DNA of 64,000 nucleotides. It comes from Cheilinus undulatus (taxonomy: Eukaryota; Chordata; Actinopteri; Labriformes; Labridae). The notes under the pieces were generated by a model. That model saw only the letters and a program-made list of their open reading frames with translations. It had not been told where the DNA came from and did not search any database. Of the stretch, positions 24,501-39,500 are shown one piece after another. The DNA lies in contig NC_054885.1 in the NCBI RefSeq assembly GCF_018320785.1, forward strand, positions 7,576,921 to 7,640,920, read 5' to 3'. The translations under genes and the position numbers were made by a program. Numbering within the stretch: the first letter of the stretch is position 1; every line of letters starts with the position of its first letter.

Positions 24501-27500
24501 GTCATCTTGCTGAGAAATGCAGAGAATTATGACTGTTTTTGCAAGCGTGCATTTCTCAACTCAAAAAATGAAAATATTACGTAGCATAAAAAGATGTAAA
24601 ACGTGGACTTTTTACAATACTGTTTTCAAAATAAAAATACAAATTTTTCCTTTTTTATAGAATATAGGTACTTTAAAGTGCAATAGTGGCACTATTGTAA
24701 ACTTAAAGGACTTTCTGCAGGCATTTTTGCAAACCTTTAAATCACTACTAAAACAAAAATAATCACAGCTTTTAATGTGATTTTGTTCTTGCACAGCCTG
24801 ACATCGAGATTGCATTTGCAATTAGATTAATTGTGCAGCACTAAATGTAATCAGTTGTCACGTCTATAGACTTAAATAGCCTAATAAATCTAATCTGCTA
24901 CTGAGCCTCGCACATAATTTCGCTCTGACTCATGGCTGGAGACAGAAACAGGACCATCCAGCACTCTGAAATGTAAGAATTACAGCTGATTTGTTTGGCA
25001 GGAAGCAAGAAGGCTATTCAAATGAGAGAGAGGAGAGCAGTTTATCTCCACCATAGCCTGCATATTAGACCTGCTTGATTTGGTAATAATGTGCAATTAT
25101 ACTGGACTGTATTGCAATTTGCATTTGCAACATGATGTAATCCATAAATGGCATCATCAGGAGTCTACTTGCTCAGTTATCAAGGAAAAAGCAGAGTATA
25201 ATAAAAGTTTAGACATGTTTATTTCTCCTCTCAAACATGCAAATATTAGGTAGCATAAAAATACAAGCCTGAAGTTTTTACAGTTCAGCTTTCAGAATAA
25301 CTGAATATCTTCCCAAAAATGCAAAGTGCAATAGTGGCACTATTACAAACTAAAAGGCCTTTCTGTAGGCATTTTTGTAAACCTTACAAGTACTATTTAG
25401 TACAAAAATAATCACAGCCTTTTATGCGGGTATGCAATCGCATTAATGCAGCACTAGTCAGTGTTTTAATTTGAGGAAATACCATTAAAAATTATTTAAG
25501 GTCACATATTATGGAAAATACACCTTTTCAGGCTTTTCTAACTAAAATATGTGCCCCTGGCCTGTACACAGTCCCCCCAAGAATCAGAACTTCCCCATCT
25601 TCAAAAAATGTGTGCTGAAACAAGCCGTTCTCAGATTTTCCCCTCATGATGTCATGTGTGGAGTTAGCCCCGCCCCCAGGTTGGATTGGCCCTCCCCTCT
25701 TGGAAGAAAGTCCTGCCCTCCTCTCCTAAACCTCCTCTCAGCTGGCCTGTGAGCCTGTGGCTCTCAGAGAGCCACATCCATTTCCTGGGAGGGGTGGGAT
25801 CAGGGGCGGAGTCAGACAACTCATTAACATTTAAAGCCACAGACACAGAAACAGCTCATTCTCAGCAGGGCTGAAACAGAGGGGCTTTTAGACATACAAA
25901 AATCCAATACTGGAGTGTTTTTCATCAACAAACTTCACAGGCATGTTTTGTGGACCTCTGAGACCAACATGAACTTGTCTTAAAAGAGTAAAATATGTGA
26001 CCTGTAAAGAATAATGTAAAGGAATATCATCCTGGCCTCTGCTGCAGCTTTACACCTGGAAATTGCACCCTAAAGCCCAATCAGATCAGTTTATCCTCCA
26101 CTTTGTCCTGATCTTGACTGATCAGTGAAGGAGACGTGACATTCGTGAGTATGGTGTTGTTTCTAAAGTCAAAGTAATTCCAACTGAGAGTGCTGTGACT
26201 GAACACAGCTGGTGCTTTTATAATCTGGACACTAAACGCTAGAAAAAATCTAAATCTGTATCTCATTACCAGAATTCCAGAAACAAAATCAATTGCTGCA
26301 TGAAAAGTGGAACTCCTGGAACCCAGTATTGGGAGAATGGTCGTCAAAGTTTGCAGACAAATCCTGCACACTGTTTAAATTGCACATTGGTTGAAAATGT
26401 GACTGATATGTGTAGTTTTCTTACATTTTCCATTGTCTCCCTCTCCTCAGGACTTTGTGACCCAGTTGGTGGTGAACCTGCTGGATGAGGGGAACGCGTT
26501 GTTCAGAGATGGAGAGTGGCATCAGGCGGTGAAGATGTTCTCTGAAGGACTGAATGTGTCGGAGTACGCTGTGTCAGAGGAGCTCAGCATCCCTCCGGCT
26601 CTGCTGGAGAGTCTGTATGTGAACAGAGCTGCTGCCTACCACAGCATGGTAAGATCACAAATAATCTTTAATGAGTTTAGTGATCCTGTAACTTCAGTGT
26701 CTCTCAAACATGCCTTCATTACTCCATTACTAAAAAACAAACTTGACCCAGTTACAGATGTTTATTTACTGTTGTATAGTCGTACATACTTCCATCAATA
26801 CATTGATTCTCGCTCCCTATGAGGATAAATGCAGTAGTCCAGTTACAAATCCTGATAGAGCTGGAGCCAGACTGAATTTAACTGTGCATGTAAACATACT
26901 GAATGGGAATTATACTGTGATTTACCATGTTTTTGTTTTCTCTCCTCAGGGTGAATATGATCTTGGTGTGATTGACTGTGACAATGCCCTTACAGTTTAT
27001 AAAGAGAGCCACAGAGCTCTGTACAGGAAGGCTCTGTGTTTAAAGGAGCTGGGGAAATACAAAGAGGCTTACAACGTCACCACGGACCCTCAACTCATCA
27101 ACCGAACGGTAAATAAGAGAGAAAGTCAGGCATGATGTGTTCAAAATAAAGACTGCCCACAGAAGAGGTCAAATTTCTAAGTAAGGTTGGCAAAATTATT
27201 ATCTCTACCACTTATTTAAAAAAAAGAGGTTATGCCTGTCTAAATTAAACAAAAACATTGGAAACATTTCCATTAGTATTATTTAACCAAACCAGATAAA
27301 GCAATGTTTTAACTGCTCAAAAACACTGGCAACATTTCCATTAGTATCTTCAACCAAAACAGAGTGAGCAATGATTTAATCACTCAAAAACATTGGCAAC
27401 ATTTCCCTCAGTATCTTCAACCAAAACAGAGAGAGCAATGTTTTAATTGCTCAAAAACACTGGCAACATTTCCATTAGTATTTTCGACCCAAACAGAGTG

Positions 27501-30500
27501 AGCAATATTTTAATCACTCAAAACATTGACAGCATTATCATTAGTATTTAATACCAAAATAGAGAGAGCAATGCTCAAATTGCTCAAAAATTATTAAGTT
27601 GCTCAAAAACATTGGCAACATTCCCATTAGTATTTTTTAAACCAAAACAGAGAGAGCAATATTTTAATTGCTCAAAAACATTGATAACATTTCCATTAGT
27701 ATTTCTCAACCAAAACAGAGAGAGCAATGTTTAAATTGCTCAAAAACATTGGCAACATTTCCATTAGTATTTTTCAACCAAAACAGAGAGAGCAATGTTT
27801 GAATTGCTCAAAAACATTGGCAACATTTCCATTAGTAGTTTTAACCCAGAGAGAGCAATGTTTTAATTGCTCAGAAACATTGGCAACATTTCCATTAGTA
27901 TTTCATACCAAAACAGCGAGAGCAATGCTCAAATTGCTCAAAAATGATCAAGTTGCTCAAAAACATTGGCAACATTCCCATTAGTTTTTTGTTTTTTTTT
28001 TAAGATTTATTTTTGGGCTTTTTCATGCCTTTATTTGACAGAGGAAGGACAGTGGATAGAATCGGAAGCAGGAAAGAGAGTGGGGATAGACATGCGGTGA
28101 AGGGCCACAGGCCGGATTTGAACCCTGGCCGCCGGCGTACATGGGTAGCGCCTTAAACCACTCGACCATCTGTGCTCCCGCCATTAGTATTTTTCAACCA
28201 AAACAGAGAGAGCAATGTTTTAATTGCTCAAAAACATCGGCAAGACTTTCATTAGTATTTTAGACCAAAATAGAGGGAGCAACGTTCAAATTGCTTAAAA
28301 ACATTGGCAACATTTCCATTAGTATTTTTAACCAAACCAGAGAGAGCAATGTTTTATTTCCCAAAAAATCTGACAACATTTCAGTTCTTATTTTTAACCA
28401 AAGCCTGATGACACTAGCAACATTTCCATCCATGGTTTAAACCAAAAATGAAAAGAATGCTATATTGCACATAAACTTTGGCAACATTCATTTTCATCTA
28501 TGTATCAACCTAAAGAGAGAATTGCATAACCCATCATCAATTTGTCAATTTGTAAATCCTTATTTCACCCAAAACAGAGAACACTGAATTGCAATGGCAA
28601 CATTTTCATCCATATTCAAACCTAAAGAGAGAGTGTATTGTATTGCACAAAAACATTGTCAACATTCCTGTTTGTCATTGTGTAGTGTTTTTGGCAATCT
28701 CAGTAGTATTTATGTGAGTTCGACTCATGGTTTGAAGTTTTTTATCACTACATCATCCCTTATAGAAGAGTCAAGTTTTGGCTGAAGATGAGAATCGTTT
28801 TTTATGAGCTTGATTATTAAATTGTTTTTGAGTGTGTATTTTAGATTTTTATGAAGAAAAATCTCTTGATAACATATTCCCTTTAAATCTTTTGTCATTT
28901 TTGTGTGTTTTTTAAAAGTATGTTAGATCAAATGCAAAGAATGAATCTATTTTTCCGTTTACTTTTGTTCAGAACATACTGTAGATGTGACTGTGGAAGA
29001 TTTCTTCTTTTTATATTAGTATTTTTATTTACGTCTTTCTCTGTGTACTTTTGCACAGGATGTGAAAGTGAACGAGTTAGCTCAGGAGCTGACCGTCCGT
29101 CTGGGACTGAAAGTCAGGAAACCGTACGTTAGCGTGAAGGTGAGAGAAATAAAATCTGTTTATATTTTACATGCTGACAATTACAGCTTGTTTTCTAGTT
29201 TTTCCATTTATATTCTTTAGGACCAAAGGACTTACTTCAGCTGAAGTCTTTTCCTTTGTTCATCGTCATTCTTTAAACTTTACAGTGTGTTTTAAGGACT
29301 AAAATTTTAGGTCTGAACTCCATTGTACATCTGTATCAGCACTGGCTAAGATTAAGTTGTAAATACTGACTTTATAGACATCAGAAAAAATCTCAAGTTT
29401 TTGGTAGGCATGTAAGATTTGGTATGCTATTGATATAACATGAATAAATATTTGGATTGTAATTTTAGTATTTATTTATTTGATTTTGTCTTTTTCAGGG
29501 TAGCAGCCTGATCACTAGTGCCGTCCCAAACGGGACCACGAACCCTGAAGTTACTAAGGTGTGGAACTTTCCTCTAATGTCTTAGTGGGACAAAATTCAG
29601 GCCACCAAAGCATCCTGATTGTTTTCATTGAACTGTTTTCTGTAATATTTAGTCTCCTAATTTATGATTTGACTGTTGTTTTGGATAAAAAGAGAAAAGA
29701 AATCTCAATAATTGACACTAGATAACTCAAATCTGACAGAGCTTCAACCCAAAATTTACAGACGGCCCAGTTTTCATGTCCTTTATTCTAAATCTGCTTT
29801 CTCTTCAGGTGTCTGGTCCTCATGTAGGAAACAATTTGAATCCTCTGAACAACTTCGCTCCAGGTTTCTGTCATTCACTTTGACTGTGTCTATGTTTATC
29901 ACCAGATTTTGTATGGCTTTGCAGCTTTTTGTGTGATTTTATTCTATCAAAATTTGTCCTGAATAACCTAAAGTTTGATTTTAAAAATACCCTTTCTGGC
30001 CTTTATTCAGTCAGATTTTCCAGCATGCCTCTGTCCTCTCTGCCCTCCTCTTTTGCGGCATCTGTAGTTCACGATGTGGCGGATACGATAGACGACTCGG
30101 AGCTGATTGGAGACGACTTGGATAGCTTACTCGACTCTTTTCCTGATCAGCAATCTCAGGTAGAGTCTGAGGTTTTACCTCGTTTCTTATTTTTATTTTT
30201 TTAAATTAACTTTATTATAGGAGACCAAATATTATTTATAGTCTTACTGATGCTTTAATTTGATTTTAGAACAACAAAAACACATTTTAGTTTAATGGAT
30301 TGAATATAATGGCTGCAGAGGTGCATGCTCTGCTCGCTTTGCTTGTATAAGCTTGTTTAATGTAGTTTTTGTATACCTGGTGGTAATAGTGTTTACCCTG
30401 GGAAAATTTGGGCAACAGATACTGCCCAGTCCTATTGTAAAAAGTAGTTGGAATAAAAATAAAGTTAAAAAAATACCAGCTTAGACTTTACAAAATCGTC

Positions 30501-30521
30501 TTTGCACCTTTTTGTCAAACA

Positions 30522-30552
<31 letters not shown>

Positions 30553-33500
30553 ATGAGCCGCTCCATTAATCCTGTCTCATCCTTGGTTCTTTCTCCTTCT
30601 CTTTCCTTATTCCAGGCCGAGGTGGCGTCCTCTGTCCCCCTTAAGTCACACCCTCTCTCCGTCCCCTTTATCCTCCCTGCTCCCACCCCACAGCTCCCCC
30701 CCGCCTTTTTTAACTCAGCCGTCAGCGGCCTCAGCTCTCTAGATTCCTTCTCAGGCACTCCCTGTCCCATCGATAAGTCCACATTAGACGCTCTGGACGA
30801 CCTGTCCTCATCTGGACTAACAGCTGGAATTACACCTGAATTACCAGCTGTAGACCAGACCTTAAACGCAGCCCCGCCCTCTGTGGGACTGGACACACTA
30901 GATGGCCTCGACTCTCTGGATGATATCTATGAAAGTCCTCTGAGTTCTCCTGTAGAGTCCACGGAGGAGCAGATCCTGAGGGACCTAGACGTGCAGACCG
31001 ACTCTGATCCAGGTGATCTTCAGGCCGGTCTGAAAGCAATGGATCAGTTGGATTGTCTGGATGCTTTAGACCAGTTTCCGTCTGTGAACGGTGTGGGGTC
31101 TCTGCCCGTAGTCTCTATTGGAGGAAAGGATCTGGACTCTCTCTCTGACTTTGATTCGACAGGTAAATATCCTGTGGATAATGAAGGGGGTTGGATACTT
31201 TCTGAATGTACCTGACTTCTTCATTTTCTAATTTATTTCCTTAGAAGTTTCTGAATGCATGTTTGCTGAGTTTATTTCCTCTTTGTTCAACAGAAGCCTC
31301 AGACTTCCTCACTGCTACAGCTCCAGTGAAACAATCTGCAGAAATTAACCACAAGGTAAGAGATTTTCCAGACTTTTTTCCTCTTGTGTTTTTCTATGAC
31401 ACATGTATTGAAATGTCTCTTGTTTTCAATGTAGGAGAGTAAAATTCAGGCTGGAGATCCATCCTTTAATCCTCTGGCCTACACACACGAGTTCCTGCAG
31501 GCCTGCTCCAAATGTTATCCTCAAACAGGTACCAGATCAGTGCAGCTCTGTCTCAGACTTTCTGCAATTCTGATGTCTCCTGAAGGTAACCCCTCCATTA
31601 CTCTTCCTTTCCAGGAGAAAGTATTTACACGTTTGTTCATAAGCCTGATCTGGTCCACAGTTGTGACAAAAACGTCCTCCTGTGTAGAAGAAAGTCAGAA
31701 CCTCCCGATGGGTGGACCAGAGTCAGACCGCTCCCTGCCTTCACTTCGTTCAACGGACCGTTTGTCCTCTGCAGAGGTAAGGAGCTAAAAACTCCACCAT
31801 CAGTTATAAATCAGTCATTCTGGGGAGTTTTGGCTCATAATTTAATCAGCATAATGGGTGTGATGTTGCAGTTGATGGTGGCCACATCTTAACCCCTCTT
31901 AACCCTGTCCAAAGTCTTTCATTAATGTAGCAGTAAATCAGTCAATAAAGCTGTGATCATGTCTTTCAGGCTCACGTGTATTTTTGATTTTCTGTGTTCA
32001 GAGCTGCTGATGTCGGGGGAGAAAGGATTGTGTAAGTACAGAGAAAAATGTAACTTTGCATTTAACCAGCTGGAGATCGATGTTTGGACAGAGGAGAGGA
32101 AGGGACGGCTGGAGAGAAAATATCTGTTCGATTCTCGGGTTGTTAAACAAGATCCAGTACGCACCATCATTCAACTGATGCAGGAGCATAAAGGCGTCTA
32201 CATGTTCCTCTGTCAGGTCAGGCTCATATACTGGCATATATTTTACTATACTCTGTTTTATTTTATCTTAAACTTTAGTAAAATATCTTTCTGGTTGTGC
32301 AGGAATGCTTTGATAATAAACCCAGAATCATCAGCAAACGCAGCGGAGAAAACCCCACCACCTGCTCCAACAAGGATGTTCACCACAGTTTCGATGCCAA
32401 TAAGTAAGTATTTCTTTAGATCAGTGATACTCAACATGTGGCTCGTTTTTGATGGTTTAAGGCTCTTCTCTGTCTTCATTTGAGATCATTTCCCCCAGAA
32501 AACCTTAACAAAGGTCAACTTTGGCCTCAGAAATTATCCATTACAAGTTACATTGATCAGTTTGTTTCCCACTCTTAAACAGATGGCTTTAATTTTTAAC
32601 CATTATTTTTTTTTGTCTGTCCATTGCCCTTATTTGCAATTTTCCCCTTTTTCTTTTATTGCCACTTTTAATCACTTTTCTGCTTTTTAAGCCCATTTCT
32701 GCAATTTTAATAGTTTTTTCCCTTTCCACCAGGTTTTACCTCTCTTATCCTGCTTTTTGCCATTTTATGCCTTCTTTGCCCCTTTTCACTGATATTTGCT
32801 GCTTTTTGACCATTTTTGCCACTTATTTTAATTTCCACTTTAACCCATTTTTGCCACTTCTCACCAATTTAAGTTCCCTTTTGCCGTTGAATGCACTTGT
32901 TTTCCCATCTTTTCCCCTTTTTTGCCTCTCTTTGCTGCTTTTTGCCCATTAAAGTCACTTTTTACTCATTTTTTGCCATGTTTTTGCTGCTTTTTATTAA
33001 TTTTTGCCACTTTAACTTATTTTTATTGCCACTTTAACACATTTTTGCCACTTTTCACCACCCAGTTTGTTGCTCTTGCAAAGGTATTTTTCCACAGTTT
33101 GGCTCTTTGGCTGAGGAGGGTTGTGGAACACTGCTTTAGATGATAGGTGGATTTATATAATAAAAACAAAAACAATCATAACTTTATTTAAAAAGCCTTT
33201 TTAAAAACAGTGGTTTACAAAGAGCTTTGATAATAAGCAACAGGTGCATCTCATAAAATTAGAATATCATGGAAATGTTCATTTATTTTCCATGGTTTAC
33301 CTCAAGATGTTAAACTTTAATTAATTCTAGATTCAGCTTATAAAAAAGGAAACATTTTAAGACTTTTTTGTTTTGATCTTAATGATTACAGCTTACAACT
33401 CACAAAAATCCACTACCTCAGAATATTGAAGAAAAGTCCCCAGCAGTGCCACGGACTGAACAGCTCCATGCATTGATGCAGTAATTCATGCAAAATTAGC

Positions 33501-36500
33501 TCCAACCAATTACTGAGTGCATAAAAGAGCATAATTTTCCAGGAGGTCAACATTTCTGTATTATAAATCCGTTTTTGGGCTGATGTTTGTGATATTCTAG
33601 TATGTAGACATGAAATATTTCACGTTGTAATGATGGATCTAGAATATATGGACGTTTCAATTTAATTAATTACAGGAAAAAATGAACTTTGTCCTGATGT
33701 TTTAACTTTTTGAGACCCACTTGTATGAAACAAAACAGGAACACAACAAAAACATTGTAAGCCAAACATCATCAGAACCCAAGAGTGGCTCTTACTAAAC
33801 TCAAGCCCTCTTTCTCTGATCATTTTTACCTGTAAGGTGTTTGGCGTTCGTAGTGAGAGCCCACTGTGTGACCTACAAGAAGATCCGCCCCCTCAGCCTC
33901 TTCTGCCAGTTTGAATTATGTCGACACGCAATCAGAAGCCTCTGCCTAAAAGAAGACAAGTGTGCTTACGCTCACTCTGTGGTAGAGCTGAAGACATGGA
34001 AGGTACAGAGAAACACAGGTGAGACTGGAACACAGGTGAGATCTAGTACATTTACATGCAGTTATAAAGAGTAGAGTTAATGTGCAGCTGATGGAAGAGA
34101 CAGGAAATTTTACAGGCTCAAGTTTCCTTAATAAAACTTTTAAAAAGATAGACCAAAGGTTCAATCATTTCCAAGAAGCAGATTCATCTGAAAAAGGAAA
34201 ATGGAAATTTCTGCGATTCTGCTAGTTCTGCAATTGAACCAGCTGTGAACTGGATGATTTTTTTGCATATTTATCACAATTAAATGTTTCAGATCATCAA
34301 ACCAATTTTGATATCTCACAAGAAAAAAAAACAAGTAAATAGACGCAGTTTCTAAATGATGATTTTATTTGTTGGGGAAAAAAATCCAAACCTAACTGTC
34401 TCTATATGAAAAAGTAATTGCCCCCTGAACCTAATAACTGGTTGTTCCACCCTTGGCATCAGTAACTGAAATCAAGTGTTTGTGATAACTGGTGATGAGT
34501 CTTCATCGCTGTGGAGGACTTGGCCCACTCTTCTTCACAGAATTGTTTTAACTCAGCCATATTGTGAGGTTTCCAGCATGAACTGCCCGTTTAAGGTCAC
34601 ACCACAGCATCTCAATTAGATTTAAGTTCAGACTGGCAGCTGACAGGAGGATCAGGAGAGAAGGGCGGAACTTTCCTTCAAGTGGGGAGGGCCAACCGAA
34701 CCTGGGGGCGGGGCTAACTCCCCACATGACATCATGAGGGGAAAACCTGAGAGCAGCTTGTTTCATCACATATTTTCTGAAAGGTGGAGAAAGAGAGGGC
34801 TGGAGTGAATGGACTTTTTCTGATTCTTCGGGGGTTGTGAACAGGCCAGGGGCACATATTTTTATTAGAAAAGCCTGAAAAAGTGTATTTTGCACATTAT
34901 GTGCCCTTTAAGAGAACTACAGTGGATTGTGGGATGTGTAGTTCCCCCATTCCCAGGAATGAAATCATATTTGCTTTCTTTCAGCTTTTTTGTTCCTAGT
35001 TTTTGTGGTGAATCAAATGTTCTATCGTCACATGTATTGAGGTGGCTGGTTGGATTGGTTGGCTTGGATCTTAACGGGGAATTTTCCTTAAAAATCAGAG
35101 CTACTGAAAAGCTGATGGTGTGGTGCTCTGCTAAGCTGTTACTGTGTCTGTTTGCAGGTATTGGTCCTGAGGAGATAGTGAAAGTTTCCACAAAGGATTA
35201 TGGCAAACAGGGACAAACTCAATCTCAGCTCAAAATCAAAGTAAAAAGAGTAAGCACTTTCCATTTTCTCAGTTGATTAAAAAGAACAGAAAGAGAGGGG
35301 TGATGGAAAGTAGTCCTGTCTTAATTACTATTCTTAATTTCTAACAGGTATCAACTGGAGACAGACCGAGAGGAGCAGAAGGAGGAGCAGGGAGGAGTCT
35401 GAACATGAGGATGAAGTTTGTGTGTGCTCAGTGCTGGCAGGGCTGCAACATCAGCGAACCTGATAAAACCCTGAAATACTGTAAAGCCAAGGCCAAACAT
35501 CCGTGAGCCAACATTATTTTATTATTATATTATTGTTTATCAAGTTTAGAAACAAAGCTGAAAAATAATTATAAAGTTTAACAGCAGGGGGAGGTGTATA
35601 TATTTTGGTTTCACTCCTTGGTTGCTGTTGCTCCATCTGTCTTAATTTGTGGTATAGTCATAACCCAGATGCATTATTTACCACCCCAATTCAAAAAAAG
35701 TTGGGACGCTGTTTAAAATGTAAATAAAAACAGAATGAAATGATTTACAAATCTCATAAACCTTTATCATATTCACAGTAGAACATATGTTTACAGTCTG
35801 TAAACATCTGGAAACGTAGGAGGTTAGCTGCAGGAGTTTGGAAGAGGAATGCTGTCCCATTCTTGTCTGATGAAGGATTCTTTTTGCCATGGTGTTTTGT
35901 ATACTGTTCCAAATTATTATGCAAATTGGATTTTAGTGTCATAAACATTTGTTTTTCAATGAAACTCATGGATGGTATTGTGTCTTGGGGCTCTTTGCCA
36001 GGTGAGCCCAATTAAAGGAAAACTATTTAAGAAAGACGTTCCACATTATTAAGCAGGCCACAGGTTTCAGCAATATGGGAAATAAAAAGAATCTCTGATG
36101 AGGGTAAGAGGCAGTTCACATCAAAACAGTAGCTCTGGGAGGATATTCTGACATCTTGCAAAGAAATTCAAGCAGAAACTGTCCAAAAACTCACAAGTTA
36201 AATGGATGCAAGGATTGTGAAGGTGATATCAAAGAAGGGTTCCTATGTTAACATGGAACTTGGCCTGTTAAGATGTTTTTGACTGAAATAAGTTTGATTT
36301 CAGTAAATATGACCTCCTAATGCTGCAGATTCAACGAATGACCATTTTCAGTTCTTTACAACCTATAAAATGTTGTGCATAATAATAAATGGAACAGTGC
36401 ATTTTGAGTTGTTTTTTTTTTTTTTTAAGTTATAATTGGGAGAATTGCTCAATGAAATGTTTGCATAATCATTTAGAATCCTGTGTATAACGGTAGATTG

Positions 36501-39500
36501 TTAAGACATGGGGACTTTTTAAGGTTGCCCTTTTAGAAAAACTGTTTGGAATAACAACTCCTCTTTATAAACATCTTAAATATGTATGTCTTTCATTTTC
36601 TGTCCTTGTGTGTCCTCAGGTGGGTGCCTGACAGATGCGTGCTGCTGGTAAAGTCTGGAGAGAGAAGTAGATGGGTTCAAGTTCGACCACTGCCACATGT
36701 CAAGAATTTCCCTCAGCACTATGACGTAGGTGTACTCTGAGAGATTATTACGCTGTCTTTATAAGGTTTATAAAGTACATTATTATCTGTGTGTAGAGGC
36801 TTTACGTTGTTTTTCTCTGACAGATTTGTTTTCAGATTGAGAACAAAGGGAAATGCACCTACAATGGGGGGAAATGCACCTTTGCTCACAGCCAGGAGGA
36901 GAGAGAGATGTGGATGTACATGAAGGATAATAACAGTGAGAAAAAAGGAACTACACTCATTTAAAATCAAACCCATTCTCAGTTAAGTTTAGGAAAAACA
37001 CATTAATTAGAAACGGATTCTTCCTCCCTGCCTAAAGTCCTACATTACCCAGAATGCTTCTTAACCAGCATTTTCTCCGTTTGACAGTTTACGAAATAGG
37101 TTTTTACTGTTCTAACAATAATCACTCTGTATTTTTGTTCCCCTAGTGCCGCACATGCACCAGATATACGAGTTATGGCTTTCTTTAAGAGTCCAAACCC
37201 TCCAAATAGATGGCGCCATGCTATCGCAGTCTGAGGAGAAAAACATTGTCATGCCAACAGACTACGCTGAACCTCTGGTGGGCAAACTTGAATCAAGTCA
37301 GAGACTCAAAATCAGGAGTATCTTGAATAAATTAGTTGAAATAAAGACGATTGTTTTTGTGTTGTCAGAGCGGTTTTCACTGCCGTTTGTGTGGGAAACA
37401 CAGCAACAGCGAGCGTCAGTGGCAGCAGCACATCTCTACAGAGAAACACAAAGACCGAGTGTTCAGCTGTGAAGGAGAGGAGGAAGCTCTAGCCTGGAGC
37501 TACAGATTCCCTGGGACATGCTTCAAACTCTGCCCCAGGTAAGTCTCACACCTGGATCAGACCTCAGTGACCGTCCTGATGGCAGAATTTTAAGATGATT
37601 CCATAAAAAATCAAACCATATTAATTCTTGTTTGATATTACAGCAACAAAATAAGAAACCCTAGAGCAGGGGTTCTCAACATTGGGGTCGGTACCCCATT
37701 GGGGGTCGTGAGACAATGACAGGGGGTCTTCAGATGCCTAAAAAACTAAGAACATTTTAAATTACACTGTTGCCATTTACACCAGTTTTGCCAAATTTTA
37801 ACCCGTTTTCCTCATTTTTTCCCACCAGTTTTATCAATATTAACACATTTTTGCAAATTAGAACCAATTTTTTGTCAGTTTCAAAGCCTTTCCACCTCTT
37901 TTTTTCTCTGTTTTTGCCACTTCTAAACCAAATCTTGCAACTTTCTGCCTTTTGTTGGCTCTGCTGACACAATATTGCCACTATTAACCCCTTTTACCAC
38001 TTTTTAAGCCACATTTCACAGTTTGATATGCCCATTTTTACTAGTTTCTGACTATTTCTGCCTCACCTAACCCTTTCTTGCCAGTTTGTATCAATTTTTA
38101 TCCCATTTAACCAAATTTCCACTTATTTTTGCCACTTAACCATCATTTCAGCCACTTTTGAATACCTTTTTATCACTTAATATGCCCATTTTTGCCACGT
38201 TAACCCATTTTTGTCCTTTTTGGTTATTTTGTGCCACTTTTATGTAATTTTTCGCATTTATAACCCATTTCTGCTACTTTTAAAATCAAATTTCACCACC
38301 TTTCCCACCATTTTTGCCTTCATTAACCCATTTTAGCTATTTTTGACATATTTAAATTCAGTTTTTAACAAAAAGATTTACATTTTTAAGAGGGCTTCTT
38401 ACTACACAAATTAATTAAAATTTGTTTTTTTGATAAGAGTGGTTATTATTCAGGTTAAATATAAAATACCACAGCTTAACTTTATAATTGGCCATGATTT
38501 TGCTGGCCCCCAGTTTGGCGGGGCCCCAGGAAGCTCTCCCATTTTCCCCCCTAATGGGCCGCCTTGTCTGCACATGATTATTCTTGAATGTGCATGGCCG
38601 TGTTCAACCCCTTCATTTACAGTGGGGGTCCCTGGTCACAGGCACCTTTATTTTGGGGGTCGCAGAAAACCACTTCTGGTTGGTTTATTCTTTTTAAGTA
38701 CCAAATATTGTTGGGAAACTCCTGCAAGTACAACCAACGGTCCAAAAAAGCTGATTTAATAGTTTGAACCATGTCCCATCTGTTGACATGAAGGAGGCGG
38801 AGCTTATTATCTTGTACGAGATCCAGGATAAAATACTTAGTATTGAAAAGTTACGAGGATTGTTCTAATCCTGTCTGACTTCAACCTGCATTTTTACTCA
38901 CTTGTATATGCTGTAGTGTTTTGGCTTGTGGATTCCTGCCTCTAGCAAGCTGTGAGAACTCTGAGCTTCAACATATCTCTACATCTCTAAGCCCCTCTCT
39001 GGTGTGTGTAAAATGGGCCTACTGTATTTTAGAAAAGAAGAAAGAGATGTGTTGATTCTTGAGACTCACTATGGGGGCCTTGTGTTCGGGAGAAAAAACC
39101 CTCCTGTGATGAAATTGTGTCCACAATAATCCCACAAGAAACGGCTGGATGGTTACAACAGTTTTGTTGACAAAATCCAACCAAGGACTTTCTAGTTTTT
39201 GTGTAGCACTTGTTGGCTCCTCATTGGTAGAGGGCTTTCCTTTCCACCAAGAGTAGCTGCAGAGTGATCACCTAACCCCTACAGAAGGTCTCGGGGCTGA
39301 AGAACAGGTGCATGCCATTCTAAACCTATGGATGGACTCTGCCAGAGAGCCCCAATGGAAAAAATGTGGCCTTTTTATAAAGCACCTTCAGCCCTTACCA
39401 TGATTTCCTAGAAAGGTAGTCCTGGAAACCAGAATTTAGGGAAAAACATAATTTTAGAATCTAAATTTAGGAATTTGAAGGTTACCTACAGGGGAAAAAA

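Noticed and set aside
27235-28420. Regularly spaced repeats that resemble a CRISPR array
   Set aside because: The sequence between the repeated cores is also conserved from unit to unit, the DNA is a vertebrate intron and no cas gene is present. It is a satellite.
30465-30896. 143-codon minus-strand frame
   Set aside because: Antisense shadow of the long linker exon of zc3h7b.
33840-34080. Extension of the zc3h7b exon beyond 34018
   Set aside because: The frame stays open past the donor, but the GTGAGA donor and phase match to 35158 are clear.
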